The translations under genes were made by a program, and so were the position numbers. DNA of 64,000 nucleotides from Isoetes taiwanensis (lineage: Eukaryota; Streptophyta; Lycopodiopsida; Isoetales; Isoetaceae), in the NCBI GenBank assembly GCA_021234155.1, contig JAJEKV010000017.1, positions 5,811,901 through 5,875,900 on the forward strand. The letters are read 5' to 3'. A model generated the notes under the pieces. That model was not told the origin of the DNA and made no database searches. It was given only the letters and a program-made list of their open reading frames with translations. The first letter of the stretch is position 1. The number at the start of each line of letters is the position of its first letter. This document shows, piece by piece, positions 35,665 to 47,741 of the stretch.

Positions 35665-38600
35665 TTATCGGTCTTACATGCGTGGAATAGCTGATAATTA
35701 GTTATCAATATTCCTCCAGTACTGATAAGCCTGCACCAATAATGATAACCAAAAAATAAGGACTCAAGCTTTACACTAAAGAGTCCGATAGGAATTTTTT
35801 TTTCATTTTTTGCGCGACCACCCAGATAGAACCTAGGCAAATCGAGCACCATCCAAAATATAATCTAGACAAATCAGCTTATATATAAATTCATCCATAA
35901 CCCTGCCATTGCCATAGCTTACCATGAGCTCACCATATGACCACTAGATCTGCTAAGAGGATCTGGCTTGCTTTGCACATAAAGTTTTTGAATGCAGCGC
36001 TGATGTCAAAAAAGAAGAAAGGAAAACTAACGTGTGGCAGATCTCGCTTGCTTGCAGAGGAAGAAGTTCGAACATGATATCGGCATTGTCCACATCGCCA
36101 ACATTGCTGTCCTGTTAGCAACAACAATTATTTGCATCAATCTTTACACTCTTCTGCCATAAATCTTTGTTCTGCTAGAATCCAAGTGTCTTCTGTTGCC
36201 AAAATGCTATTTTTCAGTCTGCTTCGTTGCTTCAGAAACAAGAAAGAGCATCCCACGAGCACTGTTATTGACCTATATTAACGGAGGATTTATTTTCTGG
36301 AAAGCTTTATTTGCGGGGGACAGGGTAGCCCTTAACCTCGAAAAATCGCCAAAAGGCTATTTTTTTGGACATTTGCATTTTTTTCCACTATGATCAATTA
36401 GGAGTGGTGCTAATAAAATATCGCCACCTTGTCTACGATTTTTTCTCCTTCCGCTCATAAGTTAGCATACGTCACTAAATGATGGATTCTTGGATTCACC
36501 CCCATGTGAATTTTACTCCTGCTAATTATTCTAAAATCGCCCCTTAACCCCCGAAAATCATATAAAATTAATATGAATTCTATTATTGGTGAGTTTTCGA
36601 ATTGCCGTTTACCTCGAGAAAAAAGGGGGGGTTGGGAGGGAGGGAAAAACCATGCATGTTACATGGATTTCATGATCCGGCTCCAACATCTAGGTATGCA
36701 ATCCTGGAGTATTTTTTCTTTTGGTCTGTTGTTTATCCAATATTAAAAAGATGACTGAAATCAAATCGGTTTGTGCTTGCCCAACATAATATGCAATTAT
36801 GTCTGGGCTAAGTTCCTATAGTTGGTTTGCTTACTCATTTTATCAGAATACTTGCCCTCTTGATTTGGTTATGATCTTACATTTTAGAGCAACCGTACCT
36901 TATCTTGGCTATTAATTTTTTTATTTTCTGTTATCATGATTATTTCTATGTATGTGCAACCAATCTAGGTAATACATGATGTATATGATTGTCTGTCTCC
37001 TGCATCAACTGCTCAGTTCAATTGTTGCACACACATCCTTATGACATGATCAAACTCTTCAAATTGGTGACGAATGATGTTAAATGTCGTGGTAGAAATC
37101 TAGGGTTTAGGCACCTAGATATCTTGAGAAAAAAGTATATATTCCATCGCTTTGTCTGAAGAGGAAGCCAGAAAGGATCTCTTTGTGGCTTGTTTGAAGG
37201 GGGATTTGCACCATCCGATTAGTCGTTTTGCACAGTGGCCACCCAGCAACACTGGCGACCGCCAGTTTACAGGCAACAACAAGTTTGGAGTAGTTTCCAG
37301 TATATTCTAGGAATATTCCAACATAAACTTAGAATATGACGAAAACCCACATGAGCGAGGGTTTGCCCCCCTAGGGACAACCCAAAAAGGATCTATTTTG
37401 AGGCATCAATAGAGTCACGGGAAGCGGCGACGATGGGGTCATCTATGGAGCCAATTTTTGACCAAAACACAATGCGCGTAAAGCACATTCTAATCTCAAG
37501 GCTTTACCTATATGACTGATTCCACAAGAATAGTTTTAGAATAGCCATATATTTGCCCAATTCTTTTCGTATTGCGGGAGGGTGTTTTGGTAATGGTTAG
37601 GGCTAAGATTTTGGTATTGTATTGTATAAAAAACGGTATGTTTTGCTTCATTTGAGGAGCTTAATTGGCTTTAAAAAAATGTTTCTAATTTGTTGTGGTT
37701 ATTTGTGGTTTTCTTTGTGCTTTTTACAATGATGTACTTTTGGAAATCCACGAGACAGGTTTTGGAGTGCAGGCCACAAATTTTCTCCCTCATCCCGCAT
37801 GCCGATTCTTGAGCAATTAATTCTTGCCCGACGGAAATTTTAGGCGAAAGCCCCATGGCGGCGGCGGCGTACGAAGAAAGCTGAAACGCCGGAATTTCTC
37901 GCCCAAGAATTTCTCGGATCTAAATAATCGCCCGGCTTGATATTTCCGATTGTCCAAATTTTTTAAGCGACATTCCGGCACAAAAATCAAGAAAGCATCG
38001 GAGAAAGTTTCGTGTTTTAAAACAAGGCAAAAAGCGAAATACCAAAGGCGCGGCGTTTATTTAAAATCGCCGAGCTTCTAATGCAGGCTGATTGTAACCG
38101 GGATCTTGGCGGCGGTTTGCCTTTGTTTTGGTGAAGCAAGCTTGGCTTGCTTGTGGGCTCAAATCCCATATTCGCTTTCTTTCTTCTTGGACAACCCCGC
38201 AAGTAATGGTAATATGGCATGAAACCTTCAATCACCATCTAGGTTTGCATCTAAATCCAGATCTGGGCTTCTGGATCTCCATCTAGATTTGCTGGCAGGT
38301 ATTGGCTGAGGCTAGGATAGAATCGGCAGAGGCTAGGATGGAAGGTAAAGAAATTTCATGGCATTGAACCGTGCAAATGCTATGGCGTAGCAGTCGCCCT
38401 CGCTATGGCGCGACGGACAAACCGGTTTGAACATCTGCGATTGGACAGACCGTCTGGCTTGCTTGCTATGACGGATCTTGCTATGATTCTCGCCTCGAAA
38501 CATTTTCCTTGCGCAGGCGATTTGCCTTGCAAAGGGACGTGATTATAGCTGGCCTGAGTTATTTTCCTGCAGCCCTGCCACAAGTTGGACCATTTGGGAT

Positions 38601-40020
38601 GGCCCTTTTTTTGTTCTTTGAACTTCTGTGCATACTGGTCCGTTTTGCACCATTGTTTCCTGCATTCAAATTTTTAGTTAAAATTCTAGGGGCCGTTGAT
38701 TTGGCATAAAAGGCGGAATATTCACCAGATCAATGCTTGCCAATAAAATTTAAACATAGACGCGATAATGTTGGCCCGATCAGTTTCCGTAGATTTATAA
38801 CATAAGATTGTTAGTGGTTTTTTAATGTATTCGTGAAGGAAAATAGTAGAATCTCAGACGGTGGCGATTGAGTTAGGGCGTAAAGCGTATTCCGTGTTAG
38901 GGGATGGTTTGATTTTTGGATAAGAGCGGGCGGGTGTTGCAATGTGGTAGCCGGGTACCCGGGTTGGCCAATTGCGCTGTTGCGGGTGGCGGGTTGGGGC
39001 CGATCTATCCGTAGGAGGATCCCGACGGATTCAGCCGAATTAGTCCCTTCTTGCCCAGCTTTGGGCAAAAATTTCTGGAATCTTGGCCGAAGCCGCCCAA
39101 GTTCAAGAAATATTGGTCCGGATTCAACAATAGACCGCAAACAGATCGGCCTTTTCGGTCAAATTCGAGGGTCTCATTCTAGCTATCCAGAATAGCTACC
39201 GGAGTTGGCATTACCGCATGGCCAACATTTTCTTGGGAACCGAAGCTTCGTGGAGGATAATTAGCTTTGGGAATTTTCCTATACAAAGAATCTCTGCACT
39301 GTTCTTTTTTTGCTTCGAGCCTTTGTTGCGGTCCTTGGCCTATATCCAGCAATTGCCTGTATTTATTGTATCTACAAAGGCCCAGCTTACTCTAAATTCC
39401 AAGATTGAATCTGTGCCAAGAACTTACAGGGCAAAATTGACAGGCCCGTTGGTGTGGATGTGCATATGGCGGTTGTGATGAACAAAGGGCGGTTGTTTAC
39501 TGTGACAGATGTTTTTGTTTTTGATGAATAAATGGCAGTTTTGTGCTGTAACAAATGTTTCTGTTATAAGCATTTGATGCTTCATGGTCACGTTTTCTGT
39601 CATAAGCATTTGATGCTTCATGCTCACGTTTATAGCAGGCCCCGGGATAAGTAGCAGCAGGTGCCGAATTTGATGAAGGAGCAGCCAGGGGCTAGTTTGA
39701 TGCTGCCGGATCTGCTGGCGGGAGTCAGCTCTCTTCTTTATCTGTATCCGTTGCCCTCCCTTGTAATAGCTGTTTGTAATTTTGTGATGGCCGCCCCTTC
39801 TAATAGCAGATCGAATTTTTCCCTGATTAAGGCATGCTCACGTTTCTGGACAATGGTTTGTGGGCATTTTTGTGCCCCTATTTTATGGGGTCAATTTGAC
39901 CCCTGGTTGACCTTGCACCTGCGGCCTGGATTTCTGTAGGCGGCATATCCTGTGGAAGATGCCAGCATTAGACGGCCTAAAAACCATAATACACACTAAA
40001 AGCCATAATACTCCTGCCCA
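35665..40020. other. Long stretch without a supported gene
   Basis: It contains dispersed repeat copy 2 (37205-37395) and short direct repeats CCCTTAACC-CGAAAA-TCGCC near 36330 and 36535. Around 37850-38200 is a GC-richer patch with ATGGCGGCGGCGGCG, whose frame stops after eight codons. CATAAGCATTTGATGCTTCATG is tandemly repeated at 39565-39625. Short frames at 38811-39478 show no recognised domain. Confidence 0.4.
37205..37395 (-). repeat. Dispersed repeat, copy 2
   Basis: Read on the minus strand this matches 1505-1700 (see that entry). It extends on its far side into CGGTCGCCAGTGTTGCTGGG, which is only partly conserved in copy 1. Confidence 0.6.
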
Positions 40021-40024
40021 CAAC

Positions 40025-40180
40025 CCTTATAACCCTTATAATAGCAAGATATTGTGAAGGCAGGCAAGTAAAATAACATGAAAAGATTGACGTGGCACCG
40101 TGACTTACTAGGACACATTGGGAAACCGCAAAGGAAGGATTCCACGTTGCAAAGAAAGACCGAAAGAAATTTTGGCGCAT
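40025..40180 (-). pseudogene. Inverted fragment of the flotillin 5' region
   Basis: On the minus strand the text TTTACTTGCCTGCCTTCACA-TATCTTGCTATTA parallels the first coding bases of the flotillin at 41015-41055 (translated: CYFTCLPSQYLAII against SYVTCLPSQYLAIT). Similarity continues upstream of the start, for example AAATTTCTTT-GGT-TT on both. About 130-150 bp are therefore duplicated in opposite orientation, about 0.8 kb upstream of the gene. The fragment stops after the first dozen codons and cannot encode a flotillin. Confidence 0.75.
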
Positions 40181-40994
40181 CTATCTTTGATCCGGCAGAG
40201 GGATTTGCTGCCAGGTGCTAGAAAAAGGTGTCCTCATCTCTGCAATCCCTATTGACGGCAATGCTTCCAACCGATGCAGAAGCCCGTTGAACGGATTGCT
40301 ATCAACAGGGCTTCTTCCCTGTCAAAAATCGGCATGTGACCCCTTCCATTTCTATGATTGACGGCTTCGGAACCCTGTTGACAGCAGCATGTGACCGGAC
40401 CCTAAGTTAAATGACAATTTCTTCGAAGCTGCAAAGAAAGACGAAGAACTTCCCATGTTTAGGTTTCTTTCCCGTGAACAAGTCTAACGGCCTGAATGCC
40501 GCCAAGCATGAAGTCACAATTTCTGTGTTCCTATGAACAACAGACAGACCTCAAGACCTGGCACTACGAATTTAAGCCGATAGATCTGGCAGCAAGATCT
40601 AGCAGCGAAAACCTGAGCCGAGGGGAAGTCAGGTCCAAACCTGGGCCTCAAGAAATAGCGTGGGATTACTTTGCAAGCGAGGTTCTGAACCTGAGCCACT
40701 AAGTAAGGTGAGGTGCCCATGTGAACACCGGAAGCTTCTATCTGACCAGCAAACCTGAAGGTTCTCTGCCCATGGAAAAGCAACCTTACTCAGAAGAGGC
40801 CGGGCACTTCTGGGCATCCTTCTTTCCTTCTTATTTCCTAGTTGTTGTAAGCACGATAGGTTGCCCACGAAGTTGCCCATCTTGAAGTATAAATTCTGTA
40901 AGAGAAAAACTATGTTTGATCGAAATTTCTTTTGGTTTTGTACTCAGCTGCTTGTTTCTTCAAAGACACAGATTATAGTCTGCGTTTATCAGCC

Positions 40995-42350
40995 ATGGTC
41001 TTTTTCCCATCTTATGTTACTTGCCTCCCTTCCCAATACCTTGCCATTACTGGCTATGGCATCTCAGGAACTCTCATCACGAAAAAGAAATGGGTTCTTC
41101 CTGGTCAGAGATATAGAATTCTTGATGTGAGCCCTCAGAATTATGAGTTCGATATCCATGCTATGAGCAAGGAAATGCTACCCTTCAGTTTGCCTGCTGT
41201 TTTTACCATTGGTCCCAACTTGGAAATAGAGGAGCTCAACCTGTATGCTCAGCTTCTTGCTACTCATGATTTGAGGGGTGAACATGTTCATGTTATTATC
41301 AAAGGCATTGTAGAAGGCGAAACCCGTGTGTTGGCTGCTTCTCTCACCATGAAAGAGGTCTTTGAAGGCACCAAGGAATTCAAACAACTTGTATTTGAGA
41401 AGGTTCAGCTTGAATTGAACCAGTTTGGATTGAAGATCTACAATGCTAATATTAAACAGTTGAGTGACCTTCCTGGTCATGAGTATTTCTCTTACCTTGG
41501 CCAGAAGATACAAAAGGGTGCTGCAAATCAAGCAAAAATAGATATTGCTCATGCTAATTATTTAGGAGATGTTGGTGCAAAGGAAAAAGAGGGTGAGACA
41601 CTGAGAAACATTTGTAAGGTTCAAAATGAGACTAAGTTGTTTGAATTGGAGCAGACTACTGTGACAGAGAAACAAATAGCAGAAAGACAAGCAGAAGTTA
41701 ATATTAGGAAGAACCAAGCTGCAGCAAGTGTTGCAATAAGCAAGGCCAAGTTGGACCAAGATACAAAGATTGCAGCAATTGAGGCGCAAAAGAATGCGCA
41801 GATTCGAGAAGCGGAGTTGGAAAAGCATTTGAACGAAAGGCAGGCTCTTGCAGCCACTGAAAAATTCAGAGCAGAACAGTATTCTAAAGCAGTAGTACAA
41901 AATGAAGTAGTGGCAAAAAATGCAGATGCAGCATTTTACAAGAGTCAGAGAGAGTCAGATGCACTGTTCTATCAAAATCAGCGCGAATTAGATGCATTTC
42001 TTTTGAAGAAGCAAAGGGAAGCAGAGGCCATCAGTCTGATTGCTGTAGCTAATGCCAATACTGTGGAAGTGATGATTAAAGCATTTGGTGGAGATGTGAA
42101 GAGTTACCTTAACTGGAAAATGTTGGATGACAGTGTTTTTGAGAGACTAGCAACCTGTAATGCAAATGCAGTGCAAGGACTAAAACCTAATGTCTCAATC
42201 TGGAATACTGGCAGTCAGACCAAAGATGCATCCTCAACTATTACCGATCTTTTCCAGTCCATCCCTCCAATCTTTTCTACCATTGAAAAGCAAACAGGGA
42301 TGCAAATCCTTCCTAGCCTCATTGCACAAAAGAGTGAGCCATCCTCTTAA
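40995..42350 (+). CDS. Flotillin-like SPFH/band-7 protein
   Basis: A 451-residue protein from the ATG at 40995. Flotillins form membrane-microdomain scaffolds at the inner face of the plasma membrane; in plants they are linked to endocytosis and symbiotic or defence membrane domains. Conserved signs in order: SQYLAITG (14-20), LDVSPQNYEF (43-52), AMSKEMLPFSLPAVFTIGP (56-74), EGETRVLAAS (107-116), FEGTKEFKQLVFEKVQLELN (123-142), GLKIYNANIKQL (145-156) and GHEYFSYLGQK (161-171). A long Ala/Glu/Lys-rich helical part (about 180-350) follows, with the repeat (E)SDALFYQNQRE..., then GLKPNVSIW (396-403) and a Ser/Thr-rich tail. The frame is open 21 codons farther up, to 40932, but plant flotillins begin only a few residues before YLAITG, so 40995 is preferred. 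The coding sequence has no intron here; a leader exon upstream cannot be excluded. No stops or shifts. Confidence 0.92.
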   Translation: MVFFPSYVTCLPSQYLAITGYGISGTLITKKKWVLPGQRYRILDVSPQNYEFDIHAMSKEMLPFSLPAVFTIGPNLEIEELNLYAQLLATHDLRGEHVHVIIKGIVEGETRVLAASLTMKEVFEGTKEFKQLVFEKVQLELNQFGLKIYNANIKQLSDLPGHEYFSYLGQKIQKGAANQAKIDIAHANYLGDVGAKEKEGETLRNICKVQNETKLFELEQTTVTEKQIAERQAEVNIRKNQAAASVAISKAKLDQDTKIAAIEAQKNAQIREAELEKHLNERQALAATEKFRAEQYSKAVVQNEVVAKNADAAFYKSQRESDALFYQNQRELDAFLLKKQREAEAISLIAVANANTVEVMIKAFGGDVKSYLNWKMLDDSVFERLATCNANAVQGLKPNVSIWNTGSQTKDASSTITDLFQSIPPIFSTIEKQTGMQILPSLIAQKSEPSS

Positions 42351-42525
42351 AATGCACAAGGTGCTTAAATATGCATTGTGTGACTTTATGTCAAGTTATT
42401 GATGTGGTGTGTATATATGTATTGTGCATAGTTCGGGATCAGCTATGTCCTCGAACACTCACGCAACTTGTATATATATATTTCATGATATGTACATTTG
42501 TACAGTTTGATATCACTCTTATTAT

Positions 42526-42665
42526 TGCCAAGGTTTTCCCCTCGAAAACACTTTGAGGCGAGGGTTTTCTAATCCGGACATTAATTAGTTTGTTGCACTT
42601 TTTTATTGGGTCGGTTGGTCCTCTTTGATTATATTCGATTCCATTCTATTCTATTCCATTCTAAT
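42526..42665 (+). mobile_element. Solo LINE-B 3' end
   Basis: AAGGTTTTCCCCTCGAAAACACTTTGAGGCGAGGGTTTTC, an equivalent of the LINE-B hairpin, lies with TTTTTATTGGGTCGGTTGG and CCATTCTATTCTATTCCATTC less than 200 bp after the flotillin stop. No ORF2 sequence precedes it, so it is an extremely 5'-truncated insertion in or near the flotillin 3' untranslated region. It may supply part of that region. Confidence 0.65.
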
Positions 42666-43429
42666 CGATTAGACATATTTATAGAGAATGTATAATATGA
42701 AATTAAATAAAGTGTCGGATGATTTTTGAAGGGTCATTCTTGCATGAAATTGATACAGGCCCATATTTCAAACCGTCATGATCATACTCTACTTTAATAC
42801 GCTATTAACTAGGATGCAAAGACATAGACCCCATAATTAACATCAATGGTAGCAAACCGTACTCAACATAAAATGTGTCAAGATTGACTCAAGATTTCTT
42901 GCATAAGCTGACAGACCTCGGCATTGCACATCCCTCATAGTTAACGCAGGAATCGCTTGCTGAAGAAATTCTTAGAAGGTTTTTTCTGGCCAACCTCCAT
43001 GATTACCATGAAGTTTCTTGCACATGCATCTAGATATACTACTTATTGCATATTGCTATATCCTGCTATCATCTCTTCAACCTTGCTTATTGCTATATCC
43101 TTATTGCTATATCCTGGATCATTGGATCCAAGAATATTCACAAGAATATGACACATCAAGGACCATGAGAATTTACGTCACAAACCCCGTGATACTCTTT
43201 TTGCACCCCAAAGCGACCAGATATCATTACAATCATACAAGGTATAGATCAATGCATACAATCAATTAATGAATCAACACTATTGCATTGTCAAATATTC
43301 GTAAGAAGAACTTGAAGTCAACAACCAAACATATATATTACATTGACAACGTGATATAGTCTGAGAGGGCTGTATGTTAACAAAGAAGGCATCTAAAAGA
43401 AAGCACAAATGGAACAGAATGCAAAGTGT

Positions 43430-43605
43430 ACAAGAGCTTCATGGAGAAGCCTCAGAAACGATCCGGGTCAGTCCATCTACACAAACACCAAAAACAAGGC
43501 GAAGAGCATGAGCTCATGGAGAAGCTTCACAAAGGACCCGGCTGTCCACAATATGTACACATGACCAAAAGCAGAAGACTAAGAAAGAGCATGAGTTTCA
43601 AGGGA
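43430..43605 (+). repeat. Imperfect direct repeat
   Basis: CATGGAGAAGC-TCA-AAA-GA-CCGG occurs twice about 77 bp apart, followed by GAAGAGCATGAGCTCA/GAAAGAGCATGAGTTTCA. No gene recognised; the block lies just right of a long AT-rich non-coding stretch (42.7-43.4 kb). Confidence 0.5.
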
Positions 43606-43989
43606 TGAAGGCGCTTCATGCACATAGTGCGGAAGTATCTCTTCCCAAGACGATCAAGAGTGTTGTTATGCTTGATCGCAAAGTCGCATCAAATTGACGT
43701 AACCACGAAATGCCGGCGTTGCTTCAATGAAACCTTCAAATCCCTCTATGTCGAGGCGGTGTAAGGCTTCGTCTAGGCTTTGAATAAGCGTTGCACATGG
43801 CTGTCCTACATTCTCTAATACTCATCATTGTCTCCTTTGTGGTAACTCTATGTCTACATGGAGATGAAAATACTCGAACTGTTCTCGCCTACAACTTGGT
43901 GAGGCTTCTCAATTTCCTCATCCAGAATCGTGTCCGGATTCACAAGGGGGCTGAAAATGACATCTCTAGGCCCCTCGCTCAAAACATTA

Positions 43990-45200
43990 GCAACATCGCA
44001 CCTCACGCCTCCACCTACGCCTACATGAAAAGCAAAGAATATGTACATAAGTAAAGCAAATGGAGCTGCACTTATCGGAGAAGGAATAGTCCCCAAAATT
44101 CAAAGGAATATAAAAGGCAGACCCGGCCCGGGGTGTGTCTGCGGCATGCTCGGTATTTGTATCTCCATGTTCTTGGCTGCCATCCTCCTCATCGCATGCC
44201 ATCATCCTCCTCAACATCCCCAACCCGCGCCTCGGCGTCCCAAAATCTCCTTCTACGGCTTCCCTACACGCTCTATTGGCACTATTCGGGAGGAAGCCCA
44301 TACACAACACTCGACATCCGCATGAGAGGCATACTTGGGATTTAGTGTGCGCCATGCGGCCTCCACCGCTTTGTGAAATGAATGCCGTGTTAGATGGAAG
44401 AACCCATGCCCCGCTCAACCGAATTTTCGGTCCGGAGCATGCTACTGGGGAGCGGTTTTGAATGAGGGATGCGGTTAATGTCTCTTCCCATGATAGGACT
44501 GAAAATGTTTGGCCTTTGCAAAGAGATTCTGATTATCAAGTGTCACACAATTTTTATTTCCCCGCTCCGTATATAAAGCATACAACTCCTTTCCACGCTC
44601 AATGCGTTCTCGTGGACGGATTTCATATGATGCCTATGATGCATCTTCCCCAAGTCCTTGAGGCAGTATCCTAGCATTCCTTCGTAACAATGCAGTCTTG
44701 TGTCTTTCAAAGCTTTACAAAGAACAAGACCACCCGCTGGCTTGTGAGTATCCCACCCCAAGTATTTCTTCAATTTTGCATTCACTGCTATAGGGCTTGT
44801 CAGAGCAATCCTAAATACGCACTGGACATGGAGATGATCCAAGTCTGATCCTCTTTCCAAGCTGACAATTCCACTGAAGCATTCTGTATCCAGAAACTGA
44901 CACACACGATTATAGATCTCATCCCATATATCCACTCCACCTATACTCACGGTAACACTCACATCCAAAGAGGAAGGCGGTCTCTCTCAAGGGGGGCTCT
45001 TAGGGACTTCGTGATAACTCTCTTTCTCCTTTGGCAACCTCTTATTCCCGCCAAAAACACACTGCCGGGCCCTCGGTCTTCAAAAGCGGGAGCTCTCCCC
45101 GGGAGCTTTCCGGTGGCCCGAAATCTTTGGAGCCACCTCTGGCTTTTCAAACAGTGTAGGCACCTGTGCCTTCTCTCCACGACCAGCAAACATGAGGCTC
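43990..45200 (-). pseudogene. Decayed Rep-like HUH endonuclease gene
   Basis: On the minus strand a main open frame (44968 to 44543) reads, in order: VTVSIGGVDIWDEIY, FSGIVSLERG (motif I-like strand), DHLHVQCVF with HLH at 44822-44836 (the His-hydrophobic-His metal site), LKKYLGWDTHKP, then GMLGYCLKDLGK with YCLK at 44654-44668 (nucleophilic Tyr plus Lys, as in rolling-circle Rep motif III). The same frame extends upstream past one TGA as GGNKRLPKEKESYHEVPKSPP. Downstream in shifted frames are LYALY, VTLDNQNLFAKA, FHKAVEAAWRT and NRACREA, so the gene is longer than the nuclease and at least three lesions split it. No helicase motif was seen. I recall similar proteins from seed-free plants and oomycetes. 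The enzyme class would nick and join single-stranded DNA; identity as a transposon gene is inferred from decay and multi-lineage spread. Confidence 0.65.
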
Positions 45201-47100
45201 CAATGAATTCACGCCCTTGTCTACACCAAGAACAACGGGACCACGAAGCGAATTTACAACCTCGAAATCATGAGCATCCCGGCTCCATCGTTAGCAACAG
45301 CGAAACCTCTTCAAAAGCGCTCCGTGCATATTGACATCCGGAGAGAGTGTGAAGCCTTTCCATAAACCACGGCATGCCGCCATCGCACTACTCTCCGGAG
45401 GCCTTCCTTACGCATCTACACATCCCTTTGGACACACCCCCGCCAGCCTACGAAGAAACATATCTCACATCAAGCAATACCTGCAGCGAAGACGGCTCAC
45501 CATGGCTCCTCGAGATCGAGTATCCATCGAAACCACAGACACCACTCTTTTTATGCGAGAACCGCCACAAATTAAGGGTTATTGTTGGCATCCCATATGA
45601 GGAGCACAATCCAAAAGCGGCAAAATCAGCATGTGGGCCGGCCGGCATGGCTCCCACCTCTCCAAACTCACGGGAGCACATACCAGCCTCCCGACATGCT
45701 AGGAGGAAAGCCGCCACGATTTTACATCACGCTACCATGGAGCACAGCCTCGAGAATTTTTTCCTCAAACCCTAACCCCCCTTTCTCGGTTAACCACTGC
45801 CAAAATCATACTCAAAGATAATTTGCAAACCTTCTAGATATACTACTTCTATTATCCGTGCCCAGGAGTCATCCTTTATCAAGATAATCTATTTTTCATC
45901 CTTCAGCTCCTTAACTTTCAATACTAGGGGATCCACCTTCACAAAATTCTATAAAAATGTTGATATCAGGATATTTGCCATATTCATGCGGAACATAACA
46001 ATAATACATGCCTTCCATGTAGAAAAAGTTGCAGTTTTTGTGGAAACCCTTGCGGAGGACAACCATATGCATTATGTTGATTTATTAGCTATCAGAGCTT
46101 TTAACTAACAATTAGTGTTTGCAAATATGTCATTACAGGCTTTTGTTAAGAAAGCGGGCCAATCTTCATTGGCTTGAGGGCGTAAGTATAAGGTTTCTTA
46201 TCTGTTAGCAAACCCTTTCAGCACAAGCTAAACCCAACTAAAATATCTTGATGCCTTTTTTTGCCACACACAGACAACGATTTATGAGAGGGCAAGGCCA
46301 ATTTGCACTCGCTGGAACATTTTTTCTACTGCTCAGTTGGTTTAAATACTGGCTATCATTAATGATGAATCATAATTCTTCCAGCACGACACATATTCCA
46401 CAAACTACAACTGCTACGTGTCTTCGATAATTAATGCAAATAATAGCATTCTTAATCCCTTTCCAAATGAAGACTACTATCCCCATCTGTTTAGTGCATA
46501 GGTACCAGGAACCCCCTTTCAAACTCCGTTCCTTGGGGTCCAGAGTTCCAGGAATACCTAACCAAGTTCCTATTATGGGTGCTACCCATAACGACATTCG
46601 AGATGCGGTTCCCATAAAATGGAATCTCGAAATACAGGTTCAGTAGGAAACAAAAAACGAATCAAAAGTTACTTGCCACTTCTTAGGTAAATATATAAAG
46701 TGAAAACCTCAACAACTTCAAGAAGTTATTAAGCTTTTCATTACTCAAGTAAACGAAATGGATTTACTGAATATATTACCATTGAAAAGAAATATTTTTA
46801 GTTTTGCCAAATTTTTTGACATTTTGTACGCCCGCCTTTCTTAAATTAGCCATGCTTCTTAAGCTCAGATCTAGAGCTTCGCCTCCATTTCTATTGATCT
46901 GAGTTTAGAATCATAGGTTCACATTTAATTATCACCATTGTCAATCAAGTAATTTTTTGCTAGCTCTAATGGTCAATTGTTAATACTCAAAAAAATTGTC
47001 AACAACTAACTCAATTTTAGCTAAATATAATAGGTCTCTTTACGATATAATTTCCTTCAAGTTGTATGTAAGTGAAATCTAACTTGTTTTTTTCAATTAC
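45200..47100. other. Stretch without a supported gene
   Basis: The segment 45200-45800 is GC-richer, like the HUH pseudogene beside it, and is probably its degenerate upstream part (minus strand near 45200: GRGEKAQVPTLFEKPEVAPK). From 45.8 kb the DNA becomes AT-rich with no recognised domain. Confidence 0.4.
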
Positions 47101-47165
47101 CATTACAAGAAATTTATCGCGGCGGCCAAGGCCGCCGCGAACATTTCTTTAGTTCCAAATAGGAT
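47101..47165 (+). mobile_element. CACTA-like transposon terminus, copy 1
   Basis: CATTACAAGAAATTTATCGC, then a perfect palindrome: arm TCGCGGCGGCC (47117-47127), AA, and the reverse-complement arm (47130-47140). CACTACAAGAAA is the usual start of plant CACTA elements, here with one base changed. The 40 bp from 47104 to 47143 are identical to 57769-57808. No matching opposite end or transposase was found nearby. Confidence 0.6.
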
Positions 47166-47741
47166 TGTACCTACTGTTAATGTCCGATGTGTATCTATTT
47201 GAAATTTGTCAAAGCCTTAACTTGTTTATGTTGTAAGGTAAAAAATTGCATTTGAGGTGAACTTTTTTAAGTTGTGAAGAAGAAAACTCTTAAAAAAAAC
47301 CCATTTCATAGTACACTTGAAGAGTTTTTTTGCTATTCACCAAAATATTTTAGATGAAAGTAGAATGAAAAAACTAGCAAGAACAAACAAATTTGAACAA
47401 ATATCTCAAGTATACTAAATAGTGGCTTGTAAGTTTATGCCACAACCACAAATTTCTAATTCCATACAAAATGTCTTTAGATTCTTTGGGACTCCATGCA
47501 ATTCAGAGCATGGTATGTTATTGCATGAGTTCATGGAGAAGAGCAATGATGTTTTCTAAAGCAAATGTTACTCTTTATAATTATGTGATCATAATGAGTT
47601 GAATAAGACTTGGAAGAAAGATATGGAATCATTCAGTTTTCTAGATTATGTAGCCCATACATATTTTGCAACATCTCATTCCTCGCCCACTTTTTCCACA
47701 AAGGATAGACCCAAAAGACGGGATGCCCATCAAAGTTATGA

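Noticed and set aside
39424-39627. Minus frame with MKHQML repeats
   Set aside because: It reflects a short tandem duplication (ATAAGCATTTGATGCTTCAT) and no domain is present.
41178-41900. Minus-strand frames of up to 124 codons
   Set aside because: They are antisense to the flotillin coding sequence, which explains their length.
45374-45775. Plus-strand 133-codon frame (Pro/His-rich)
   Set aside because: It lies opposite the degenerate upstream part of the HUH pseudogene in GC-richer DNA and shows no domain.
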